Shown: in pieces, positions 1-4,927 of the stretch
Position numbering within the stretch: position 1 is the stretch's first letter
How the letters are laid out: each line of letters opens with the position of its first letter
Source of the DNA: DATGQT01 sp033720695
Lineage (GTDB): Bacteria; Bacteroidota; Rhodothermia; Rhodothermales; Rubricoccaceae
Direction: 5' to 3'
NCBI GenBank assembly: GCA_033720695.1
Contig: JAWWCA010000172.1
Coordinates: 1 to 7,687, forward strand
Length of the DNA stretch: 7,687 nucleotides
Notes under the pieces: generated by a model
The model's input: only the letters and a program-made list of their open reading frames with translations
The model's database searches: none
What the model was told of the DNA's origin: nothing
Made by a program: the position numbers and the translations under genes

Positions 1-58
1 AGAGGCGCTCGACCTCGCGCTCCGACAGGTCGGCGTAGCGATAGGCGGTGAGGATCAT
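1..58 (-). CDS. hisD: Histidinol dehydrogenase, N-terminal fragment (probable)
   Basis: Only the first 19 codons are in the window; the gene runs off the left edge. They read MILTAYRYADLSEREVERL. The ATG overlaps the hisG stop in an ATGA arrangement (plus-strand tcat at 55-58), so the two genes are almost certainly co-transcribed and translationally coupled. In many bacteria the gene directly after hisG is hisD, whose product oxidises L-histidinol to L-histidine in two NAD-dependent steps. The short N-terminal pattern (an aromatic-rich strand, then L-S-x-x-E) resembles HisD N-termini, but no catalytic or zinc-binding residue is visible. The name therefore rests mainly on position. Another his gene such as hisC is the main alternative. 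Confidence 0.62.
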   Translation of the reverse strand, partial: MILTAYRYADLSEREVERL

Positions 59-909
59 TGGATGAGCTGCTCGATGGGCATCACGAGGACGTCGGAGGCG
101 CCGGCCTCCTTCAGCCGCTGCATCGTCTCCCAGAACACGTCGACCCCCACGACCGTCGCGATGCTCACCCAGCCGGGCTCGGCCAGCTCCGAGACCGTCG
201 GCGTCTTGAGGCCGGGGAGGAGCGCGCGGATGGTCTCGACGGCCGACGCGGGGGCGTTCATGACGACGTACCGCGTGCGCTGCGCGGCAAGGCGCGCGTT
301 GACGCGGAGGAGGAGTGCGTCGAGCGTGGCCCGCCGGCCTTCGTCCGCCAGGCCGTTGGCGAAGAGGACGGCCTCGGAGCGGAGGACGGTCTCGAGCTCT
401 TTCAGCCCGTGCTGCGCGAGCGTCGAGCCGGTCGAGACGAGGTCGCAGATGGCGTCGGCGATGCCGAGGCGGGGGGCGATCTCGACCGAGCCGGAGAGCG
501 TGACGACCTCGGCCCGCACGCCCGTCTCGTCCAGCCAGCGCCCGAGCGTGCGCGGGAACGACGTGGCGATGCGGGTGCCGTCGAGGTTCAGCGGCGTGGG
601 GGCGGCAATCGAGAGGCGGCACCGGCCGAAGCCGAGGGAGGCGAGGGGGCGGAGCGCGTCGTCCCCCCGCTCCGAGAGGACGTCCTGCCCGCAGAGGCCG
701 AGATCGGCCCCGCCGTCGGCGACGACCTCGGGGATGTCCTTGGCGCGGAGGAAGAGGAGCTCGAGCGGGAAGCCGGCGCAGGCGGCCGTGAGGCTGCGGG
801 GGCCGGGGCTGGCGTCGAGCCCGCACTCGCGGAGGAAGAGGAGCGACTGGTCGCTGAGGCGGCCGTCCTTCTGGAGGGCGAGGGTCAGGGGGGTCACGGG
901 CTGTTGCAT
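55..909 (-). CDS. hisG: ATP phosphoribosyltransferase, long form (HisG)
   Basis: HisG catalyses the first committed step of histidine biosynthesis, condensing ATP with PRPP to give phosphoribosyl-ATP in the cytoplasm. The 284-residue protein opens with the typical LALQKDGRLS segment (residues 10-19). It carries the PRPP-binding signature ADAICDLVSTGSTL at residues 151-164. It ends in the ACT-like regulatory domain (about 210-284), whose last strand GASDVLVMPIEQL is characteristic of long-form, histidine-inhibited, HisZ-independent enzymes. The length matches that class. The ATG at 909 is the natural start; there is no Shine-Dalgarno sequence. A 20-bp near-palindrome begins at the very next base upstream and is the best candidate for transcriptional control. 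The stop overlaps the start of the next gene, probably hisD. Nothing suggests truncation. Confidence 0.96.
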   Translation of the reverse strand: MQQPVTPLTLALQKDGRLSDQSLLFLRECGLDASPGPRSLTAACAGFPLELLFLRAKDIPEVVADGGADLGLCGQDVLSERGDDALRPLASLGFGRCRLSIAAPTPLNLDGTRIATSFPRTLGRWLDETGVRAEVVTLSGSVEIAPRLGIADAICDLVSTGSTLAQHGLKELETVLRSEAVLFANGLADEGRRATLDALLLRVNARLAAQRTRYVVMNAPASAVETIRALLPGLKTPTVSELAEPGWVSIATVVGVDVFWETMQRLKEAGASDVLVMPIEQLIQ

Positions 910-929
910 TGTTTTAGCGCGCTACAACA
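910..929 (-). promoter_or_regulatory. Putative HisR/TrpR-type operator at hisG
   Basis: Read on the minus strand the site is TGTTGTAGCGCGCTAAAACA. It is palindromic at nine of ten base pairs around a central GCGC, with TAGCGCGCTA a perfect core. It abuts the hisG ATG and overlaps the candidate promoter octamer TATGTTGT, so a bound dimer would block initiation. A TrpR/YerC-like regulator is encoded about 900 bp upstream with a degenerate copy of the site in front of it. The assignment to that regulator is an inference. Confidence 0.6.
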
Positions 930-931
930 TA
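924..931 (-). promoter_or_regulatory. Candidate -7/-10 element of hisG promoter
   Basis: The minus-strand octamer TATGTTGT resembles the Bacteroidota -7 element TAnnTTTG and recurs exactly upstream of the YerC-like gene (2157-2164). It lies 14 bases from the hisG ATG, implying a leader of only a few bases. No convincing TTG -33 element is present at the usual distance, so this is a tentative call. Confidence 0.35.
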
Positions 932-1003
932 AACACAGCGCACAGGTTCCACTCCCGCCGCCGTGTCAAGAGGACGCCAAGACCTCCTCGGCCTCCGTGC
1001 GCC

Positions 1004-1660
1004 CTACCCCGCGCGCAACACCTCGTGCAGCACGGCCAGGAAATGGCACACACTCCCGGCCAGCACGAACAGGTGCCACACGGTGTGCGCGTACGGGATC
1101 CGCCGGCTGTGGTAGAACACCGTGCCCGCCGTGTACGCCACGCCGCCCGCGATGAGCCACGCGAGCGTGGCCGCCGGCAGCACCTCGATCAGCGGCCTCG
1201 CGACGACGAGCCCGAGCCACCCCATCGCGAGGTAGATGCCCGTCGAGAGGAGCGGGAAGCGGCCGGTGTAGAACAGCTTGAAGACGACGCCCAGCGCCGC
1301 GAGCGTCCAGATGACCGCGAAGAGCATCCACCCCCACCGCTCCCGCGCCCCCGTCAGGAGGAACGGCGTGTACGTCCCCGCGATGAGGACGTAGATGGCG
1401 CAGTGGTCGAAGATGCGGAGCCACGCCTTCGCCCGTGAGATGGGGACGGCGTGGTAGAGCGTCGAGGCTGTGTACACGAGGACGAGGGCGCCGACGAACA
1501 CGGACGTGCCGACGAGGTGCCAGCCATCCGCTTCGAGCGCCGCGAGCGTGATGAGGGCCGCCCCGGCCCCGACGCTGGCGAGCGCACCGAGCCCGTGTGT
1601 GACCGCGCTCGCGATCTCGTCGCGGAGCGTGGAGGGGTCATACAGGAGCTCGTCGTCCAT
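1004..1660 (-). CDS. Hemolysin III / PAQR (YqfA-like) family membrane protein
   Basis: This is a 218-residue, seven-helix inner-membrane protein of the hemolysin III/adiponectin-receptor-like family. Hydrophobic segments lie roughly at residues 20-42, 47-67, 86-104, 110-130, 140-158, 164-183 and 196-212. The family's metal-site motifs are all present: the early E15...TH22, S66-T-L-Y-H70, D85 in FDHCAIY, and H192xxxH196 in PYAHTVWHLFVLAGSVCHF. In eukaryotic relatives these residues bind zinc in a hydrolase-like (ceramidase) site; the bacterial function and substrate are unsettled, and 'hemolysin' is a historical name. The reading frame extends upstream to a GTG at 1756, but the extra 32 residues are not family-like. 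The ATG at 1660 gives the usual length. It lies between the YerC-like regulator and hisG on the same strand, with 167- and 94-bp gaps, so it may be read with either or neither. Confidence 0.9.
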   Translation of the reverse strand: MDDELLYDPSTLRDEIASAVTHGLGALASVGAGAALITLAALEADGWHLVGTSVFVGALVLVYTASTLYHAVPISRAKAWLRIFDHCAIYVLIAGTYTPFLLTGARERWGWMLFAVIWTLAALGVVFKLFYTGRFPLLSTGIYLAMGWLGLVVARPLIEVLPAATLAWLIAGGVAYTAGTVFYHSRRIPYAHTVWHLFVLAGSVCHFLAVLHEVLRAG

Positions 1661-1743
1661 GACGTGCGGGGATGCGAGGACCGTGCCGTACGCCCAGGCT
1701 CGCCAGAAGTCCCGGCCGGAGTGTCGCAGCGAGGTGCCCGTCC

Positions 1744-1761
1744 CCCGGGTGCGCACCGGGG
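1744..1761. repeat. Imperfect inverted repeat between regulator and PAQR gene
   Basis: The sequence CCCGGGTGCGCACCGGGG is centred on the perfect 8-bp palindrome GTGCGCAC (1749-1756), with three to four further pairs on each side and one mismatch. It lies in the 167-bp gap downstream of the YerC-like gene and upstream of the PAQR ATG. It could be a weak terminator, as there is no T-run on either strand, or a protein-binding site. The other notable element in the gap is a 12-bp palindrome CGGCCCGGGCCG at 1812-1823, just after the regulator stop. Confidence 0.3.
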
Positions 1762-1827
1762 TCGGGGAGCCGATGAGACCTCCCGCGCTCCTGCCCTACC
1801 TCTCCGGCAGACGGCCCGGGCCGCCTA

Positions 1828-2118
1828 TCACTCCCCTGTCAACCGGTCGAGGGCGAGGCGGTAGCCGCCCTCGCCCTGCTGCAGCCAGTGGGCCACGCGC
1901 GTGATGGTGGCCGTGCTCACACCCGTCTCCTCCGAGATCGCACGGTAGGGCCTCCCCTCCTCCAGCTTGCGGACGACCTGCCATCGCTCGGTGAGGGCGC
2001 GCAGCTCGCTGAGCGTGCAGAGGTCGCGGAAGAAGCGCTCGCACTCCTCGACCGTCTCCAGGGCGAGGACGGCGCGGAAGAGGTCGTCGGAGGCGGGGCC
2101 GAACTCGAACGCGATCAT
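1828..2118 (-). CDS. YerC/TrpR-family transcriptional regulator, probable HisR-type
   Basis: This 96-residue protein belongs to the TrpR/YerC (YecD) repressor-like family. Helical N-terminal residues 10-38 are followed by LSELRALTERWQVVRKLEEG (37-56). A helix-turn-helix follows at about 57-80: PYRAISEETGVSTATITRVAHWL. The family pattern of 'LT-RW' before the turn and 'G-S-ATI-RV' in the recognition helix is clear. The usual YerC length is about 100 residues. The ATG at 2118 starts the domain correctly; the open frame continues upstream only as non-conserved sequence. TrpR-family proteins bind palindromic operators as dimers, and YerC-like members have been linked by comparative genomics to histidine genes (from memory, not checked). 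The his operon lies just downstream beyond one gene, and similar palindromes precede both hisG and this gene, so autoregulated control of histidine synthesis is the best guess. The effector is unknown. Confidence 0.88.
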   Translation of the reverse strand: MIAFEFGPASDDLFRAVLALETVEECERFFRDLCTLSELRALTERWQVVRKLEEGRPYRAISEETGVSTATITRVAHWLQQGEGGYRLALDRLTGE

Positions 2119-2131
2119 CGGGGCGGGCCGT

Positions 2132-2151
2132 CGTGGCAGCGCGTTAACACA
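2132..2151 (-). promoter_or_regulatory. Degenerate operator-like site before the YerC-like gene
   Basis: Minus-strand TGTGTTAACGCGCTGCCACG can be aligned without gaps to the hisG palindrome around the shared ACGCGCT/AGCGCGCT core and outer TGT...AC bases. Six of ten pairs are palindromic. It lies 14 bp from the ATG and downstream of the TATGTTGT octamer, where a repressor could block its own transcription. It is weaker than the hisG site and is supported only by similarity to it. Confidence 0.4.
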
Positions 2152-2156
2152 GGACC

Positions 2157-2164
2157 ACAACATA
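2157..2164 (-). promoter_or_regulatory. Candidate -7/-10 element of the YerC-like gene
   Basis: The minus-strand octamer TATGTTGT is identical to the one upstream of hisG and resembles TAnnTTTG. It lies 38 bases before the ATG, which would leave a leader of about 30 bases containing the operator-like site. No clear -33 TTG is present. Confidence 0.35.
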
Positions 2165-2180
2165 CGGCCGCGACGGGAGT

Positions 2181-2195
2181 GGAGCCGCGGGCTCC
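2181..2195. terminator. Small hairpin after arsM
   Basis: GGAGCC-GCG-GGCTCC forms a perfect 6-bp stem with a three-base loop, 27 bases past the arsM stop on the minus strand. No T-run follows. It could end arsM transcription weakly. A partial direct repeat GCCGCGGGC overlaps it and recurs just beyond (around 2200-2208). Confidence 0.3.
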
Positions 2196-2222
2196 TGAAG
2201 CCGCGGGCACCTCGCGGGGCTC

Positions 2223-3284
2223 TCAGCAGCACCCGGTGTCGGCGGCGCCCACGGCGCTGAACGCTGCAGGAGCGCAGTCGAACAGGCCGAAGTGGGTGCT
2301 TCGGTCCCCGGACACGCGGAAGTGGGGCGCGAAGCGCGTCGCCTCTAGCATCGCCGCGGTGTTGCCACACACGAGCATGGGCCGGTCCCGCTCGAAGACG
2401 TGGTGGTCGTCGAGCATGAACCGGTGCGCCATCCCCTCGACGCCGCCGCGGTAGGTGGCCACCTGCCCGTAATCCTCACAGCGGTCTTCGAGGAGATCGG
2501 GCAGCTTGAACGCGCGGACGGTGCGGGAGACGAAGCGGGCGGCGCCGAGGCGATCAGCGAGAGCGGGGTCGTCCACGGTCAGCGGCCGCTCCGAGACCGT
2601 CCGCACGTCGGCCCAGCCGACGTGGGCCATGAGGCGGCGGAAGTCCTCGGTGTAGAGCGCGCCGCCGAGGCACTCGCCGACGAGGACGGGGTCCTCCTGC
2701 GCCGCCTGCGGCAGGCGGCGGTCGCAGAAGACGTCGGCGATATAGAGCTCACCCCCGGGCTTGAGGACGCGCCACACCTCGGCGAACACGGCGGCCTTGT
2801 CCGGCGAGAGGTTGACGACGCAGTTGGAGATCACCACGTCCACGCTCGCGCTCTCGACGCCGAGGGCGCCGAGGTCCTCGATCGTGCCGAGGCGGAAGTC
2901 GGTGTTGGGCCGGGCGTAGCCGAGGCGCTCCGCGACCGGCGCCTCGTGACGCCGGGCCACGTCGAGCTGCGCCTCCGTCATGTCCACCCCGATCACACGC
3001 CCCCCCTCCCCCACGAGGGCCGCGGCGACGAAGGCGTCGCGCCCGGTGCCGCAGCCGAGGTCGAGGACGGTGCAGCCGGCGAGCGCGGGCGGGAGCGGCG
3101 AGCCGCACCCGTAGAACCGCGTCAGCACCTCGTCGGGGAGGAGGGCGAGGATCGGCCTGTGGTGCTCAGGCACGGCCTCGTCGGAGCAACAGGCGCTCGT
3201 CTTGAGGTCGGCGGAGGACGTGAGCCTGCCGTAGTAGTCGCGGACGGCGTCGTGGGTGGCGGGGACAGGGCTCGGGACCTGCAT
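2223..3284 (-). CDS. arsM: Arsenite S-adenosylmethionine methyltransferase (ArsM)
   Basis: ArsM methylates As(III) using S-adenosylmethionine, giving methylated and finally volatile arsenicals; it is a cytoplasmic detoxification enzyme. The 353-residue protein has the SAM-binding motif VLDLGCGTGRD at 73-83 and an acidic motif GVDMT at 99-103. It has the four cysteines that bind and transfer arsenic in AS3MT/ArsM: C32 or C33 (KTSACC), C60 (FYGCG), C155 (SNCVVNLSPDK) and C205 (GECLGGALY). These match human AS3MT C32, C61, C156 and C206 almost position for position. The C-terminal third is the usual ArsM extension and ends in a vicinal Cys-Cys pair (352-353). The ATG at 3284 gives the complete family N-terminus. 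No arsR, arsB, acr3 or arsC is in the window, so it appears to stand alone, divergent from a dodecin gene. No ArsR operator was recognised in the 158-bp upstream gap. Confidence 0.94.
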   Translation of the reverse strand: MQVPSPVPATHDAVRDYYGRLTSSADLKTSACCSDEAVPEHHRPILALLPDEVLTRFYGCGSPLPPALAGCTVLDLGCGTGRDAFVAAALVGEGGRVIGVDMTEAQLDVARRHEAPVAERLGYARPNTDFRLGTIEDLGALGVESASVDVVISNCVVNLSPDKAAVFAEVWRVLKPGGELYIADVFCDRRLPQAAQEDPVLVGECLGGALYTEDFRRLMAHVGWADVRTVSERPLTVDDPALADRLGAARFVSRTVRAFKLPDLLEDRCEDYGQVATYRGGVEGMAHRFMLDDHHVFERDRPMLVCGNTAAMLEATRFAPHFRVSGDRSTHFGLFDCAPAAFSAVGAADTGCC

Positions 3285-3442
3285 GAGGAGAGGGGTGTGG
3301 GACGACGGGGAGTCTACGCCTGCGGTGCCTCGGGCGCGTCACGTTTCACTCACGCTGCCGGACCCTCCGCCGCCCTGCCTCGTAAGGAGCCCTCCGCCGG
3401 CCGACGCCGGTCCCCGACCCCTCTCATCCACCCCCTCTCCCC

Positions 3443-3661
3443 ATGGCCATCGCCAAGATCATCGAGGTCTCCGCCGTCTCCGACAAGAGCTTCGACGACG
3501 CCGTCAAGAGCGCGTACGACGAGGTCGCCCGCACCGTCCGGGGCGTCCAGAGCGTCTACGTCGAGGACTTCATCTACGAGCCCGGCGAGGACGAGGCCGG
3601 CAGCTTCCGCGTCCACTGCAAGGTGACCTTCATCGTCGACAACCCCCAGAACATGGCCTGA
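3443..3661 (+). CDS. Dodecin family flavin-binding protein
   Basis: This is the only plus-strand gene. The 72-residue protein is a dodecin, a small beta-alpha-beta-beta fold that assembles into a hollow 12-mer binding flavins (FMN, riboflavin or lumichrome) and sometimes CoA, for storage or photoprotection. The pattern is clear: strand 1 AKIIEVSAVS (4-13), helix KSFDDAVKSAYDEVARTVRG (15-34), strand 2 VQSVYVEDFIYE, strand 3 SFRVHCKVTFIVDN. Length is normal. The strand-2 tryptophan that stacks on flavin in well-studied dodecins appears to be Tyr39 here (or Ser37, depending on alignment), which may alter ligand affinity. The ATG at 3443 follows a C/T-rich leader without a Shine-Dalgarno sequence. 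It is divergent from arsM and convergent with the lipoprotein gene. No clear promoter was found upstream. Confidence 0.9.
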   Translation: MAIAKIIEVSAVSDKSFDDAVKSAYDEVARTVRGVQSVYVEDFIYEPGEDEAGSFRVHCKVTFIVDNPQNMA

Positions 3662-3685
3662 CCCGGACCTCCGACTCCGGCCCTC

Positions 3686-3718
3686 CGCGCCCCGCCGACG
3701 CCGTGTCCGCGGGGCGCG
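3686..3718. terminator. Hairpin between convergent dodecin and lipoprotein genes
   Basis: A perfect 10-bp stem (3686-3695 with 3709-3718, CGCGCCCCGC against GCGGGGCGCG) closes a 13-base loop. It begins 24 bases after the dodecin stop and ends 7 bases before the lipoprotein stop, so it can serve both genes. No T-run is present on either strand, as with other hairpins in this window. Confidence 0.55.
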
Positions 3719-3724
3719 CGTGCG

Positions 3725-3973
3725 TCAGTACGCCGGCCCAGACGGGAGCACATCGGTGAGGGAGTCGTCGGGCGCGAGGCCGCGGGAGGGCCGGAGCCCC
3801 TCCTCCGGCGCGAGGTCGGTCGAGGGCGCGAGCTCCCCATCAGGCGCGAGCGTCGGGTCGGAGGCGTCCGGCTCGGCGATTTCGCCGTCGAGCTCGAGGA
3901 CCGCGTCTTCGGGGTCGGCCCCGCCGACACAGGCGGCGAGCAAGAGGACGGGCAGCAGAAGAAACGTGCGCAT
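3725..3973 (-). CDS. Small repeat-containing lipoprotein, function unknown
   Basis: I do not recognise a family. The 82-residue product has a lipoprotein signal peptide: basic R2, hydrophobic FLLLPVLLLAA, and a lipobox LAAC with the lipidated cysteine at residue 15. The mature protein is acidic and proline-rich. Residues 42-71 are five tandem hexapeptides of the form L-A/R-P-x-x-x (LAPDGE, LAPSTD, LAPEEG, LRPSRG, LAPDDS). At the DNA level four exact copies and one variant of GGCGCGAG recur on an 18-bp period. The mature chain has no cysteine beyond the anchor and probably no globular domain; it may be a spacer or surface-tethered tail. The ATG at 3973 is 31 bases after the TauE/SafE stop, so the two may be co-transcribed, but a strong hairpin lies between them. 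The clean lipobox and non-overlapping position favour a real gene. Confidence 0.75.
   Translation of the reverse strand: MRTFLLLPVLLLAACVGGADPEDAVLELDGEIAEPDASDPTLAPDGELAPSTDLAPEEGLRPSRGLAPDDSLTDVLPSGPAY
3761..3850 (-). repeat. Five tandem 18-bp coding repeats
   Basis: The plus-strand word GGCGCGAG occurs at 3771, 3807, 3825 and 3843, with the variant GGCCGGAG at 3789, all on an 18-bp register. Each unit encodes one L-A/R-P-x-x-x hexapeptide of the small lipoprotein. The first halves of the units are near-identical while the xxx part varies. Confidence 0.8.
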
Positions 3974-3979
3974 GGCGGC

Positions 3980-4006
3980 GAGGGTGGGTGCCCCCCTCCC
4001 ACCCTC
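3980..4006. terminator. Hairpin / G-rich linker between TauE/SafE and lipoprotein genes
   Basis: A perfect 9-bp stem (3980-3988 with 3998-4006) closes a 9-base loop. It includes two bases of the TauE/SafE stop codon and ends six bases before the lipoprotein ATG. On the minus strand the same bases contain GGGTGGGAGGGGGG, which could alternatively form a four-tract G-quadruplex. It could act as a terminator, an attenuator or a brake on lipoprotein translation. No T-run follows. Confidence 0.45.
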
Positions 4007-4823
4007 AGCCCGCCAGCACGTTCCAGATCAGCCGGACGGCGACGACGAACGCGAGGAGCGCGAAGGCGACCTGGACCCACCGCACGTTGATGCGGTGGGC
4101 CGTCTTCACGCCCCAACCGGCCGTGAGCACGGCCGGGAGCGCGAGCGCCGCGCCATGGAGGGCGTCCACGTAGCCGAGCGCCGCGAGAGGCCGCCCCGGC
4201 ACGCCCATGCCTTCCAGCCCGTACACCAGCACTCCCGACAGGCTGATGAGGACGATGGCGGCCGTCGAGGTGCCGGCCGCCACCTTCAGCGGCAGGCGGA
4301 GCAGCGTGTTGAACGCCGGCACGAGGACGACGCCGCCGCCCACGCCCGCCGCCGCCGCGACGGCCCCTGCCGAGGCGCCCGTCGCGGCGAGGACGCCGGC
4401 GCCGCGACGGGCACCCGCGGTCGAGAGCGTGTCGCGCGCCTCGCGCTTGAGGAGCATCCGCGCCACGACGACGAGGAGGACAGTCGCGAGGACGCCCTGA
4501 AAGACCTGCTTGCTGTACCACGGCTGCGTCGTCACGAGCAGCCCCATCGCCGTGACCGCCACGGCCGCCACGGCCCCCGCGACGAGGGCCGTCCGCCACG
4601 CGATGGCGCCCGCGCGCCACTGCCCGACGGTGCCGGAGAGCGCGGCGCAGAGTGTGCACAGCAAGCTCGTCCCCAGCGTCAGCGGCGTCAGCGCCGGGTC
4701 TTCGATGCCGAGGGCCTGGAAGTAGAAGAACAGGACCGGCCCGAAGACGACGCCCCCGCCCACGCCCACGAGGCCGGCCAGAAACCCTCCGACGAGGCCG
4801 GCCATGAGGAGCAGAAGGAGCAT
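4005..4823 (-). CDS. TauE/SafE family permease (probable anion/sulfite exporter)
   Basis: This 272-residue polytopic inner-membrane protein belongs to the TauE/SafE (DUF81) family, which exports sulfite, sulfoacetate and related anions. The family's internal duplication is plain: each half opens with a glycine motif, GLVGVGGGVVFGPVLFF near the N-terminus and AAAGVGGGVVLVPAF about 140 residues later, followed in the second half by the conserved GTSTAAI stretch. About eight hydrophobic segments can be drawn, with a short basic loop (LLKREARDTL) between halves. The frame extends eight codons upstream to a GTG at 4847, but the ATG at 4823 starts directly at the first hydrophobic helix and is preferred. 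The substrate cannot be read from sequence; no sulfur-metabolism gene is nearby. A hairpin separates it from the upstream protease gene, so it should have its own promoter, which I could not identify. Confidence 0.9.
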   Translation of the reverse strand: MLLLLLMAGLVGGFLAGLVGVGGGVVFGPVLFFYFQALGIEDPALTPLTLGTSLLCTLCAALSGTVGQWRAGAIAWRTALVAGAVAAVAVTAMGLLVTTQPWYSKQVFQGVLATVLLVVVARMLLKREARDTLSTAGARRGAGVLAATGASAGAVAAAAGVGGGVVLVPAFNTLLRLPLKVAAGTSTAAIVLISLSGVLVYGLEGMGVPGRPLAALGYVDALHGAALALPAVLTAGWGVKTAHRINVRWVQVAFALLAFVVAVRLIWNVLAG

Positions 4824-4849
4824 GGCGCGCGCGGGAGGGACAACCACGG

Positions 4850-4873
4850 AGGGGCGACCGGCGGGTCGCCCCT
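4850..4873. terminator. Second hairpin downstream of the S41 protease
   Basis: A perfect 10-bp stem (4850-4859 with 4864-4873, AGGGGCGACC against GGTCGCCCCT) closes a tetraloop. It lies 20 bases beyond the first hairpin and just ahead of the TauE/SafE start. With that hairpin it forms a tandem terminator-like structure on the minus strand. There is no T-run after it. Confidence 0.6.
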
Positions 4874-4892
4874 GCAGCGAAAGATAGCCGCT

Positions 4893-4927
4893 GCCGGCTA
4901 CGGACGGAGGAGGCGTCCGTAGCCGGC
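4893..4927. terminator. Perfect 14-bp hairpin spanning the S41 protease stop codon
   Basis: GCCGGCTACGGACG (4893-4906) is exactly complementary to CGTCCGTAGCCGGC (4914-4927), with a 7-base loop. The TAG stop (4898-4900) lies inside one arm, and the other arm encodes the last residues AGYGR before the terminal LLRP. It is the strongest inverted repeat in the window and is a likely terminator or mRNA 3'-end protector. Confidence 0.65.

Noticed and set aside
964..969. Minus-strand TTGACA, an exact sigma70 -35 hexamer, upstream of hisG
   Set aside because: At 17-bp spacing the -10 would be CCTGTG, a poor match, and the TATGTTGT octamer is far too distant (32 or more bases). Probably chance.
62..1438. 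Long plus-strand open frame (458 codons) opposite hisG and the PAQR gene
   Set aside because: Arginine/serine-rich low-complexity translation antisense to two clearly conserved proteins. High GC suppresses stop codons in antisense frames.
1661..1756. GTG start at 1756 for the PAQR protein
   Set aside because: It would add 32 non-conserved residues before the family's usual N-terminus; the ATG at 1660 gives the normal length.
2119..2370. In-frame upstream extension of the YerC-like gene to 2370
   Set aside because: The added 84 residues are arginine-rich, overlap the 3' end of arsM and include the promoter/operator region. The domain begins at the ATG at 2118.
2400..3626. Plus-strand open frame of 408 codons across arsM and into dodecin
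   Set aside because: Antisense of arsM and out of frame with dodecin; no recognisable domain, and the composition is typical of a GC-rich shadow.
2223..3661. Arsenic-resistance island made of arsM and dodecin
   Set aside because: The genes are divergent and no functional link between dodecin and arsenic is known to me; no ars regulator or pump is present.
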